Assembly (NCBI GenBank): GCA_002869015.1
Contig: PKTT01000006.1
Coordinates: 137,120-179,684, forward strand
Direction of reading: 5' to 3'
Length of the DNA stretch: 42,565 nt
Origin: Deltaproteobacteria bacterium
GTDB taxonomy: Bacteria > Desulfobacterota > Deferrisomatia > Deferrisomatales > BM512
A program made the position numbers and the translations under genes. How positions within the stretch are numbered: the stretch's first letter is position 1; each line of letters starts with the position of its first letter. The notes under the pieces are model-generated. The model saw only the letters and a program-made list of their open reading frames with translations. It was not told where the DNA came from and made no database searches. Below, one piece after another: positions 23,522 through 30,972 of this stretch.

Positions 23522-24286
23522 TCAGGGTTTTATGAAAATCCCCTCGGGGTCTACGACGCGGCGTAATATCTCAAGCTCCTCAGGGGCGGGCGCCAGGGTC
23601 TCGGTCGAGTCTGAGATATCAAGAGGAAAGCCCGTCTCCTCCCTTACCGCTTCCGGGGTCGTCCCCGGGTGGAAGGAGTCCAGATAGGGCTCATGGCTGG
23701 CTTCACGGTAACGGATGACACCCATTGTTGTGACGAGAGCGGATGGGCCGCCAGTCAGTATACCGGCGCGCACCCTGCTCTCGCCCCCTTCCAGCCAGCC
23801 CGGGCTGGTAAGGTAATCCACACGCTCCGGCAGGCGCCGCCGCTCGTGTGGGGCCATAATAACCGTCCGCCCGGAGAGGGTTGCAACATCCGCGGAGCCG
23901 CCGCTGCCGGGAAAGCGTACGTCGGGGTGGTGATAGTCCCCAACCGCTGTCGAGTTGATATTGCCATAGCGGTCTATCTGTGCGCCGCCGAGAAATCCTA
24001 CCTCAACCCTGCCGCTCTGAAGGATGTAATTGAAGACCTCAAAGAGCCCGGCAGCCTGGGCAACACCTACAAGGGTACGGGAATCCCCAACGCTCATAGG
24101 CAGGTGGAGCATACGCGGGTCTATAGCACCCGCCTCGAAAAGCAGCGTCATATTGGGAGCGTGGGTGCGCTGGGCTAGCATCGCGCCAAGCATCGGGAGC
24201 CCAGTGCCCGCGAAGACAATCTCCCCATCGGCTATCTCGCGCGCGGCGGCGACCGCCATCAGCTCCGTTGTCGAAGCAGCCCTCAA
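23522..24286 (-). CDS. CoA-transferase family I subunit B (glutaconate/IpdB-like)
   Basis: The 254-residue beta-type subunit has LFEAGAIDPR near residue 50, where glutaconate CoA-transferase carries its catalytic glutamate, and GFLGGAQIDRYGNINST, the conserved loop of family I enzymes. It must work with the alpha subunit encoded just upstream; the two genes overlap by four bases (ATGA). Candidate activities are glutaconate CoA-transferase, or the IpdAB-like ring-opening hydrolase of steroid degradation, which shares the fold. The sequence alone does not choose. Confidence 0.87.
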   Translation of the reverse strand: MRAASTTELMAVAAAREIADGEIVFAGTGLPMLGAMLAQRTHAPNMTLLFEAGAIDPRMLHLPMSVGDSRTLVGVAQAAGLFEVFNYILQSGRVEVGFLGGAQIDRYGNINSTAVGDYHHPDVRFPGSGGSADVATLSGRTVIMAPHERRRLPERVDYLTSPGWLEGGESRVRAGILTGGPSALVTTMGVIRYREASHEPYLDSFHPGTTPEAVREETGFPLDISDSTETLAPAPEELEILRRVVDPEGIFIKP

Positions 24287-25251
24287 CGGTCACCTCCCCG
24301 GCGAGCCAGCTCGGGGTTGTACCCAAGGCCGGAGCGCGCCCTAAGCGCTCGCATCCTGGCCTCGCCCCCTATGAGCTCCAGATACTCCTCGTGGCTGTCC
24401 GGGCCGAAGACATACCGCTCAAGGTACCTGTCGAAGGAGGCGTCATCTTTAGACGCCCTTGAAAACTCCATAAGGTGTTCCGGGTCATAATCATAAGCGT
24501 TGTGCACTGAATGAGGATGTGCTCCAAAGGGAAGATGCACTACAGCATCAACAGCGAAGTGAGGAATGCGGTTCAACTCAGGATTTCGCCTAAGCTCCTC
24601 ATCCTTTACAACCTCTTCGCAGGTAGCTATGACGCACCTAGAGGCCATCGCCTGCTGCACGTCCAGGAACTCCTGCCCCTCAATGCGGAGGAGCCCCTGC
24701 GGGCTTGCTTTCTGCACGTGCAGGAGACAAAAATCCGTTTTTATCGCCGGCACCAGGGCCAACTGCTGCCCGGTAAAAGGGCACTCCATCTTATGCACCT
24801 TCGCCGGCGCCGCCTCGGGGTCAACCTTTCGCTCCTCTGAGCTAAAACCCCAACGCTCCATCAGATCGCTACCCAGCATTGATTTTACAGGCATGAAGGG
24901 CAGCCCCATGGCGCCTGCGGCGAAGCGCGCCATCATCGATGCGTTGGAATAATCCTCAAAGTGAATGCGCCCGGCCTCGACAAAACGCCGCCAATTGGGA
25001 GAGATCGGAGTAAAGACGCCGTCGGCTTGATACGCTCCCTCAACCCTCTTAACAGAGCCCGCGCCAATCAGGAGATCGACGTCGCTGCCAGCCGAATGGC
25101 AATAGATTATGAGATCCCTAACGCCATCTTTGATCAGCTTTCTAAGGAGCGCCGTGGGGTGGCGCTGACTTGTGAAGCCACCGATTGATATTGAGGAGCC
25201 GGAGGCTATGAGGCTCGCGGCTTCCCCAAGTGTTTTTAGTTTGTCTTCCAT
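24283..25251 (-). CDS. CoA-transferase family I subunit A (glutaconate/IpdA-like)
   Basis: The 322-residue alpha-type subunit has the N-terminal SISIGGFTSQRHPTALLR glycine-rich CoA-binding block of GctA/IpdA proteins, a YCHSAGSDVDLLIGAG segment, and MLGSDLMERW. The middle contains LALVPAIKTDFCLLHVQKAS, typical of the family. The start codon ATG 25251 has only a weak GGAG 15 bases upstream. It is the first gene of a probable three-gene operon with subunit B and the membrane polyferredoxin. Confidence 0.87.
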   Translation of the reverse strand: MEDKLKTLGEAASLIASGSSISIGGFTSQRHPTALLRKLIKDGVRDLIIYCHSAGSDVDLLIGAGSVKRVEGAYQADGVFTPISPNWRRFVEAGRIHFEDYSNASMMARFAAGAMGLPFMPVKSMLGSDLMERWGFSSEERKVDPEAAPAKVHKMECPFTGQQLALVPAIKTDFCLLHVQKASPQGLLRIEGQEFLDVQQAMASRCVIATCEEVVKDEELRRNPELNRIPHFAVDAVVHLPFGAHPHSVHNAYDYDPEHLMEFSRASKDDASFDRYLERYVFGPDSHEEYLELIGGEARMRALRARSGLGYNPELARRGGDR

Positions 25252-25442
25252 CGGGTATCAACCTGCTCCGTGGACCCGCCCGAATAGTTCCCAAGTTTTA
25301 TTGAGCATACAGAATGCGCCTAAAAGGGCTGATTATCAAGGACTGCACGTAATCCTATCTGCCTATGGTGATACTACAAAAGCTCAGTAGCTGGTATACT
25401 TCAATTGTTTTTCACAAACCCTCAACGCGGAGCAAAGCGCCG

Positions 25443-26171
25443 TTGAATTTAAAAAAGATACTTATTCCCCTTATCTTATCTCTTCTGGCAATTCTCCCCC
25501 TTGAAGCGCACGCCTTCAGGAGGCTCGCGATCGGCGATGACCTCTCCAAGGTAGTGATAAGCAAAATGGACAAGTCCCCTATGCCCATCTCCGAATATCT
25601 TGGGGAGAGGGCTACGCTGCTTCTCTTCTTTGCCACTTGGAGCCCCAGAAGCGCTGAGGCCCTTGAAGACTTTGAGGGCTATTATGAAAAGTGGGCGGAT
25701 CTGGGGCTCAACGTCATCGCCGTAAACGTGGAGCATAATACAATCACTGACGTTGACAGGGAGTTGGTAGCGGAGGCGGCCCGGGCGGCAAAGGTTAAAT
25801 ACACTCTGGGCGTTGATGAGGAGCTATCGCTTTATAACAGATATGGAGTTAGCGCTGTGCCATCGACGGCGCTACTTGACGGAGCTGGAAAGGTCTCATA
25901 TATGCTTCCCGGTTATCCCGGCTTTTTACGTGATGAACTCAAAGAGAAGGTCATGGAGTTGGTCGGCGTAGCTACCGCGGATAAAAAGAATCAGCCGAAA
26001 GCTCCTGTCTACAAAGGAAAATCCGAGCGTTACTACAGGATGGCGCTGCTCTTTTCCAAAAAAGGCATGACCGGCCGTGCTCTTGAAAGCCTTGAAAAAG
26101 CCTTGGTTGAAGACCCTGAGCACACAGGAGCCCTTGAACTCAAGAGAACTCTTGAGGAGAACTTGAAGTAG
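25443..26171 (+). CDS. Exported thioredoxin-fold protein lacking catalytic cysteines, with TPR-like tail
   Basis: From TTG 25443 the protein has 242 residues. GGAG lies ten bases ahead, and the start gives a canonical signal peptide (LKKILIPLILSLLAILPLEAHA); an ATG at 25365 has no ribosome site and adds an implausible N-terminus. Residues 25-170 are a TlpA/AhpC-like fold, but the active-site tryptophan motif is WSPRS (66-70) in place of WCxxC, so thiol-disulfide activity is not expected. GVSAVPSTALLDGAGKV keeps the cis-proline region. A tail TPR-like helix pair (ERYYRMALLFSKKGMTGRAL) follows. A structural or chaperone role is an inference. Confidence 0.75.
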   Translation: MNLKKILIPLILSLLAILPLEAHAFRRLAIGDDLSKVVISKMDKSPMPISEYLGERATLLLFFATWSPRSAEALEDFEGYYEKWADLGLNVIAVNVEHNTITDVDRELVAEAARAAKVKYTLGVDEELSLYNRYGVSAVPSTALLDGAGKVSYMLPGYPGFLRDELKEKVMELVGVATADKKNQPKAPVYKGKSERYYRMALLFSKKGMTGRALESLEKALVEDPEHTGALELKRTLEENLK

Positions 26172-26202
26172 AAAATAGCCCCGGCGATGCCGGGGCTATT
26201 CA
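26172..26202. terminator. Bidirectional terminator
   Basis: AATAGCCCCGGC-GAT-GCCGGGGCTATT is a perfect 12-bp stem between two converging genes. Confidence 0.88.
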
Positions 26203-26220
26203 ACTCTAAATATAAGCAAC

Positions 26221-26592
26221 CTAAAGCTCGGATACAGTTATTCCAAGCTTATTCTTTTCAAGCTTTTCTCTGGCTTCCTTCGATAGCCCTTTAGGAACGA
26301 TTACCCTAAAGGAACCACCCCGCTCCTCAGCAAGGTCCGATAAAACCTTCCAGCGCTGGTGGGCCTCCGGGTCATCAAATGACTTTGGCAGCTCAATCTC
26401 GAAGATGTGCTTGGGGTGCGTCGGACTCCCAGCTGTAACATCCGCGACATACTTGTTTTCATCCGAAATGATAAGCGGCGGTTGGGGGTAGCCGGGAATA
26501 TTGGCCCTTATATGCTGGTAAAAACGCTGCTTAAGGTGCCGCACCATCCTCTTAACCAATTCATCGTGCATCTCAAATGCCATTGCTTCCAT
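26221..26592 (-). CDS. Conserved-looking small protein of unknown function, possible PD-(D/E)XK-like fold
   Basis: The 123-residue protein begins with a basic amphipathic helix, then PLIISDENKYVADVTAGS and KHIFEIELPKS, followed by WKVLSDLAEERGGSFRVIVPKGL. A strand with Asp, a second strand with E-x-E, then a helix and a VIVP strand is reminiscent of PD-(D/E)XK nuclease-like folds. This is a pattern resemblance only, and the usual lysine is not clear. GGAG stands nine bases before ATG 26592. It has no operon partner. Confidence 0.6.
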   Translation of the reverse strand: MEAMAFEMHDELVKRMVRHLKQRFYQHIRANIPGYPQPPLIISDENKYVADVTAGSPTHPKHIFEIELPKSFDDPEAHQRWKVLSDLAEERGGSFRVIVPKGLSKEAREKLEKNKLGITVSEL

Positions 26593-26725
26593 AATTCTGA
26601 TCTCCAGTTTTTTCTATTAAACGAAAGCGGCGAGGAGATTTCAGGCATTCTGGCCCTAGCCCCATTAAATGAGTTCTAAGCCCATATGGTGCCAGCTTGA
26701 CCTCGCCAAAAGAGAAAGGTGGAGT

Positions 26726-27220
26726 TCAGGTAATTGGGATAGGCGAGGAGAGCTCCGGAAGGAATTGTGGAAATTCACTGCTACTATATAGCGTCCAATT
26801 CACCTCGTCGGTGCAGGGCTCGAACTGGGCTGTTTCATAGAGAATTATTTCGTCGTGTGAGGAGTTGCTGTCATCGTTGGCGTGTGCGGACCCCAGAGGA
26901 ATTGGGGCGAAATCATGGGAGTGATCCAGTCCCGCCGTAAGGGTATCAACTGATGGATAGAGCCCGTCGGCTGTATGGTAATGCTCCACCATATCTCCGT
27001 GAGAGTGGTGGAAGCCTTCACCGGCTTCATCATTTATAAAGCAAGCAATCAAAGATGATATTGAATGGGTTATTGAGCCGAACTGTACCGCATCATGGTG
27101 GTGGGTGTGACAGTGGATCATATCCCCTACGGGGTGGGCAACCTCGAAAGCGACGAACCATATGGTGAAAAGGGCCATAAAGGTCGCCAGAAATCTAACT
27201 TTCCTCAAAGCTCTTGTCAT
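26726..27220 (-). CDS. Histidine-rich exported or membrane-anchored protein
   Basis: The 164-residue protein has one N-terminal hydrophobic segment (about 9-29) and then repeated His clusters: HCHTHHHDAV, FHHSHGDMVEHYHTADG, LDHSHDF and SSHDE, with two further cysteines. Such clusters bind Zn, Ni, Cu or Co outside the cytoplasm. No catalytic domain is recognised. No strong ribosome site is visible before ATG 27220. Possible roles are metal buffering or delivery to an importer, but no transporter gene is adjacent. Confidence 0.55.
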   Translation of the reverse strand: MTRALRKVRFLATFMALFTIWFVAFEVAHPVGDMIHCHTHHHDAVQFGSITHSISSLIACFINDEAGEGFHHSHGDMVEHYHTADGLYPSVDTLTAGLDHSHDFAPIPLGSAHANDDSNSSHDEIILYETAQFEPCTDEVNWTLYSSSEFPQFLPELSSPIPIT

Positions 27221-27526
27221 GTCGAATCAGGTCCGAAGTCAGTGAAGCTTAGCTAAAGCAAAAAATCATTTATACACTATAATATTTTCACATTTTAAGG
27301 GTGCCTTTCAAGAATTTTTTTCAGAGATTTTTTTTTGACACAAACACTAGGTTTTATCCGCCAACTTTATTAATATTTTTCTTACACCAATTTAGTAGTA
27401 ATATACAATTTTGATAACTTTAGCTCTGCATATTTCTAAAGATTAAAAGATCTTGAGGCGATATAAGAATTCAACAAACCATAACAACTTCAGATCGATA
27501 CAATACAAATAATAAAGGCAATTAAT
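27221..27526. other. AT-rich intergenic region, no gene seen
   Basis: The stretch between divergent genes is much more AT-rich than its surroundings, with several T and A runs. A TATAAT hexamer occurs at 27278-27283 and a TTGACA at 27335-27340, but neither has a correctly spaced partner. No RNA gene or riboswitch was recognised. Confidence 0.6.
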
Positions 27527-28396
27527 TTGACTGGTTATATAGATGTCCATCTCCATTGGTGCCTCTTCGGGCGCGACCCTGCATTGGTAAAGAGTGAGCT
27601 CATACAGCTTGAGAGGGATGGCTTTGAAGCGGTGGTTATCTTGCCGCTACCAGGTATGGGCGCTTCCCCTCAGCGGGTTTTAAATCTTGTGCCCGGCGCT
27701 TACCGAGACCTTTGCAGTTTGACCGACGAAGCAACCTCCCACGACGACCTCGATAGCTGGCGTGCCTTCAAAACAGAGTGGGATAATGAAGAGCACGAAC
27801 TGAAACTGCTCAGCTTTATAGACCTTAGAGCTTGGGACGGGTTGAAGGACCTATCAGAGTGGTGGCAAGGCGGCCACGATGGGATTAAGGGGATTCTCGT
27901 AGCGGAGGAGGATTCTGAGACTATGGTGATGCCTCCGATGAGGGAGACACCGGGGATCAGCCGCGAGGACTACTTCGATGCACAGCGCAAACTCTTTAAG
28001 TTCACAAGGGAGAAAAACGTCCCCCTCCTCTACCATGTTGACGTTACTTTGCATGGTGACTTCATCGATGACCAGCTCAAGGCCTACAGCGACTTGAAGA
28101 TAAATATCCCTCACCTCGGCTTTAGCAGAAAACTATTTGCCGATATCCTTGAGCGCCACACAAATGTAGTCAGCGACATCTCAAGCCTTGCTCCCTATAT
28201 ACGAAGCGCTCCGGATGAGTACAGGGAGTTCATTATGGCCTTCCCCGAAAGGATCATGCTTGGCAGCGACGCTATCTCCTGCCACAGCTTCAAGGAACCA
28301 TCCCTTTATCTGAACCTGGTAAAATCACTGGGGCTACCGGAAGATACCGAAGCAGCCCTCCTTGGAGGAAACGCGCGCCGTTTTCTCGGGCTATAA
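27527..28396 (+). CDS. Amidohydrolase-2-like metal-dependent hydrolase
   Basis: The 289-residue TIM-barrel-type protein starts DVHLHWCLFG, the HxH metal motif of strand 1. Later blocks are LLYHVDVT (strand with His), NIPHLGFSR (His) and MLGSDAISCHS (catalytic-type Asp), ending LLGGNARRFLGL, all typical of the amidohydrolase-2 family, which includes decarboxylases and lactonases. The substrate is unknown. It starts at TTG 27527 with AAAGG about eight bases ahead. It ends 77 bases before the MarR-type gene. Confidence 0.8.
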   Translation: MTGYIDVHLHWCLFGRDPALVKSELIQLERDGFEAVVILPLPGMGASPQRVLNLVPGAYRDLCSLTDEATSHDDLDSWRAFKTEWDNEEHELKLLSFIDLRAWDGLKDLSEWWQGGHDGIKGILVAEEDSETMVMPPMRETPGISREDYFDAQRKLFKFTREKNVPLLYHVDVTLHGDFIDDQLKAYSDLKINIPHLGFSRKLFADILERHTNVVSDISSLAPYIRSAPDEYREFIMAFPERIMLGSDAISCHSFKEPSLYLNLVKSLGLPEDTEAALLGGNARRFLGL

Positions 28397-28439
28397 GCCA
28401 TTTATCGGAAGGGCGGCGATTTGCTTGTTGCTTGTCGCC

Positions 28440-28463
28440 ATAAAGTTCGTATACTAACTTTAT
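28440..28463. promoter_or_regulatory. MarR-type operator 1
   Basis: A 24-bp dyad with 11 of 12 pairs matching: ATAAAGTT at 28440-28447 and AACTTTAT at 28456-28463 around a GTATAC centre. It ends at the beginning of the MarR gene. Its core GTTCGTATACTAAC matches the palindrome at 28935-28948 in 11 of 14 positions. Confidence 0.75.
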
Positions 28464-28473
28464 GGAAGAGGAT

Positions 28474-28899
28474 ATGGATAATTTAAATGACGAGCTCAGG
28501 GACTGCTCGGTTTTTCTCCTGGGGAAAGCCTATCAGCGAGCACACGGCGAGTTTAAAAAGCTCCTTGAGCCCTTCGGGCTGACCAACCTCCAGCATCTGG
28601 TTATTGAGGCGCTGGTACACGAGCCGGGTTTAACGGCGGGAGAACTTGGCCGAATTCTCATACTGGACAAGGCCACCCTATCCGGGGTTATTCAGCGCCT
28701 CGAAGAGTCAGGATGGCTTGAGAAGCGCGCCGATGGTGATGACGGGCGGGTACAGAGGTTATACCCTCTCGAAAAATCAGTTGAGATTGCAGCGGAGATG
28801 GCGACGGCCCGAAAATCATTTGACCGTCGATTTCTCTCTGGTCTGACGCCTGGTGAACGTTCGACCTTTAAGCGTCTATTGAAAGAGTTGATCTGGTAG
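28474..28899 (+). CDS. MarR family transcriptional regulator
   Basis: A winged-helix regulator of about 141 residues. Helical N- and C-terminal parts form the dimer, and LTAGELGRILILDKATLSGVIQRLEESGWLEKRADGDDGRVQRLYPLE is the winged helix with the wing arginine after DD. ATG 28462 lies inside the operator and lacks a ribosome site; ATG 28474, with GGAAG five bases ahead, is preferred, though a leaderless start at 28462 is possible. The dyad at 28440-28463 suggests autoregulation and a related palindrome stands before the next gene, an acyl-CoA dehydrogenase, so a fatty acyl or aromatic CoA ligand is plausible. Confidence 0.88.
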   Translation: MDNLNDELRDCSVFLLGKAYQRAHGEFKKLLEPFGLTNLQHLVIEALVHEPGLTAGELGRILILDKATLSGVIQRLEESGWLEKRADGDDGRVQRLYPLEKSVEIAAEMATARKSFDRRFLSGLTPGERSTFKRLLKELIW

Positions 28900-28934
28900 C
28901 CCCTCCCCTACAAGGGAGTTTTTTTACATATCTG

Positions 28935-28948
28935 GTTCGCATGCGAAC
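28935..28948. promoter_or_regulatory. MarR-type operator 2 before the acyl-CoA dehydrogenase gene
   Basis: GTTCGCATGCGAAC is a perfect 14-bp palindrome, followed by TTT as in operator 1. It lies 22 bases before the start codon at 28971 and overlaps an in-frame ATG at 28941, which argues against that start. Confidence 0.7.
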
Positions 28949-28970
28949 TTTGTCACTCAAGGAGCATACC

Positions 28971-30671
28971 ATGCTGCTATTTAACCCGCACACCAATGAG
29001 CGCGCCTACAGCGACGAAAAGACTCGTGAGCTTATGGACGAGGTTATCGCCTGGTTTGAAAACAAGGGGCTGGCCGCGATAAAGGAGGATTTCCATGAGA
29101 GGGTCTGGAACTACGACTTCGTCGAGTTTGTAAAAGAACATAAGGTTTTTTCCACCCTCATGACACCGGCGGGTTATGGAGCGAATGATTCGCGTTGGGA
29201 TACCTGGCGGAACTCCGCGTTCTCAGAGATATTGGGCTTTTACGGCCTCACCTACTGGTACACATTTCAGGTGACTATGCTTGGCCTCTGCCCGATATGG
29301 ATGGGCCAAAATGAGGAGTTAAAGCATAAAACCGCCAAACTCCTGGAGGAGGGCGGCGTCTTTGCCTTCGGCCTCTCTGAGAAGGAGCATGGCGCGGATA
29401 TATACTCCTCGGAGGTAACGCTCACGCAAGATAAAGATGGCGGCTACCTCGCCAACGGTCGAAAATATTACATCGGAAATGGCAATGAGGCGGCGATAAC
29501 CTCTGTCTTCGGTAAATTTGAGGGCAGCGGGGAGTACGTTTTCTTTGCGACGGACTCCAAACACGAACGCTACGAATGCGTCAAGAACACGGTGGCAGAG
29601 GCCAACTACGTGGCGGAGATCGCACTCACCGACTACCCTATAACCGATGCCGAGATAATGGAGAGCGGACCGAAGGCGTGGGACAACATGCTGAACACGG
29701 TCAACGTTTGCAAATTCAACCTCGGCTGGGGTTCTATCGGTCTTGCTACGCACGCCTTCTATGAGGCGCTAAACCATGCGGCCAACCGCAAACTCTATTC
29801 CAGGCATGTCACCGACTTTCCCCACGTCAAGAGCTTCTTCACCGATGCTTATTGCCGACTTGTGGCGATGCGCGTTTTCGCGGAACGGGCCGTTGATTAT
29901 ATGCGCTCGGCAGGGCCGGAGGACAGGCGTTACCTCCTTTACGACCCTATGGTAAAGATGAAGGTCACTACACAGGGAGAGGAGGTCATAAGGCTCCTTT
30001 GGGAGGTTATAGCCGCCAAAGGTTTTGAAAAGGACACCTTCTTCGAGATAGCGGGCCACGCCATAGGCATGCTCCCCAAGTTGGAGGGTACGGCACACGT
30101 AAATATGGCGCTGGTGGTGAAATTCATGAAGAATTTCCTCTTCAGCCCCGGCGAGTTCCCCGAGGTGCCAAAGAGAAACGACCTCGCCGACGACTCATTC
30201 CTAATGGATCAGGGGCCGACGAAGGGCCTTGGCAAGGTGCGCTTTCACGACTACCGTATCGCGTATGACTCGGTAAAGCTGCCCAACGTGGATATCTTCA
30301 AAGAGCAGATAAATCTCTTCAAGGCGCTGCTCTTCAAAGCAGGGCCGGATGAGCGGCAGTCCAAGGATATCGATTTTCTCCTCGGCCTCGGTGAGTGCTT
30401 CACATTGATAGCCTACGGGCAGCTTATCCTTGAAAGCCGTGAAAATTTCCCTGAGCTTGATGATGCGCTCCTCGACCAGATATTCGACTTCATGGTCAGG
30501 GATATGTCCGGCTATGCGCTCGGCATCTTCAACAAACCCACTGCCTCGGCTGAGCAAAAGGATATGGCAATGGCGATGATTAAAGCGCCGGCCTTCGATA
30601 AAGCGCGCTTCAGCTCCGTCTGGGAGAACCACGTGTACCCGCTGAAGGAGCTTTACCCGGCACCAAAGTAG
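28971..30671 (+). CDS. Acyl-CoA dehydrogenase family protein
   Basis: The 566-residue protein follows the acyl-CoA dehydrogenase plan: an N-terminal helical domain, a beta-domain with FAFGLSEKEHGADIYSSEVTL (compare the usual LTEPxAGSD), NGRKYYIGNGNEA, and a C-terminal four-helix domain with YSRHVTDFPHVKSFF. It oxidises an acyl-CoA with FAD, giving electrons to electron-transfer flavoprotein. The motif divergence and extended tail mean the substrate is uncertain. ATG 28971 has GGAG six bases ahead; an ATG at 28941 lies in the operator. It follows the MarR gene, which probably controls it. Confidence 0.85.
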   Translation: MLLFNPHTNERAYSDEKTRELMDEVIAWFENKGLAAIKEDFHERVWNYDFVEFVKEHKVFSTLMTPAGYGANDSRWDTWRNSAFSEILGFYGLTYWYTFQVTMLGLCPIWMGQNEELKHKTAKLLEEGGVFAFGLSEKEHGADIYSSEVTLTQDKDGGYLANGRKYYIGNGNEAAITSVFGKFEGSGEYVFFATDSKHERYECVKNTVAEANYVAEIALTDYPITDAEIMESGPKAWDNMLNTVNVCKFNLGWGSIGLATHAFYEALNHAANRKLYSRHVTDFPHVKSFFTDAYCRLVAMRVFAERAVDYMRSAGPEDRRYLLYDPMVKMKVTTQGEEVIRLLWEVIAAKGFEKDTFFEIAGHAIGMLPKLEGTAHVNMALVVKFMKNFLFSPGEFPEVPKRNDLADDSFLMDQGPTKGLGKVRFHDYRIAYDSVKLPNVDIFKEQINLFKALLFKAGPDERQSKDIDFLLGLGECFTLIAYGQLILESRENFPELDDALLDQIFDFMVRDMSGYALGIFNKPTASAEQKDMAMAMIKAPAFDKARFSSVWENHVYPLKELYPAPK

Positions 30672-30684
30672 TCAACCCAAATGA

Positions 30685-30718
30685 AAGGAGCCCGTCTTCC
30701 AGGACGGGCTCTCATTTT
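30685..30718. terminator. Terminator after the acyl-CoA dehydrogenase gene
   Basis: GAGCCCGTC at 30688-30696 pairs with GACGGGCTC at 30703-30711 around a 6-base loop, followed by TCATTTT. It also lies downstream of the small ferredoxin gene on the other strand. Confidence 0.85.
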
Positions 30719-30757
30719 GATTGCTGATTGGGGCTTGTTTTATGTGAGGAGGCATAG

Positions 30758-30934
30758 CTACTCGTCAAAATCAATCGCCCCATTGGGGCAGGCGGGTATA
30801 CATATCCCGTCGAAATCGCATATATCGTAGTCAATTACAGCTTTGCCCCCCACTATCTTTATCGCCTTTTCGGGACACGCCTCGACGCACCTGCCAGAGC
30901 CACTGCATTTAGCTTCGTCTATTTTCAGTTTCAT
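30758..30934 (-). CDS. Very small di-cluster ferredoxin with substituted cysteines
   Basis: A 58-residue protein with two ferredoxin motifs, each missing its second cysteine. The first is C10-x2-S13-x2-C16-x3-C20-Pro; the second is C39-x2-D42-x2-C45-x3-C49-Pro. Normal motifs are C-x2-C-x2-C-x3-C-P. Aspartate at this position is known in Pyrococcus furiosus ferredoxin, where the cluster readily converts to [3Fe-4S]; serine can also ligate iron. The loops and fold-defining residues are otherwise intact. AGGAG stands five bases before ATG 30934. It stands alone after a terminator shared with the acyl-CoA dehydrogenase gene; the electron partner is unknown. Confidence 0.85.
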   Translation of the reverse strand: MKLKIDEAKCSGSGRCVEACPEKAIKIVGGKAVIDYDICDFDGICIPACPNGAIDFDE

Positions 30935-30972
30935 CTTTGCTCCTAATGATTGATGTTACGGCTAATTTAAGC

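Noticed and set aside
27335-27363. TTGACA as the -35 of a promoter for the amidohydrolase-like gene
   Set aside because: No -10 element occurs at 16-18 bases downstream.
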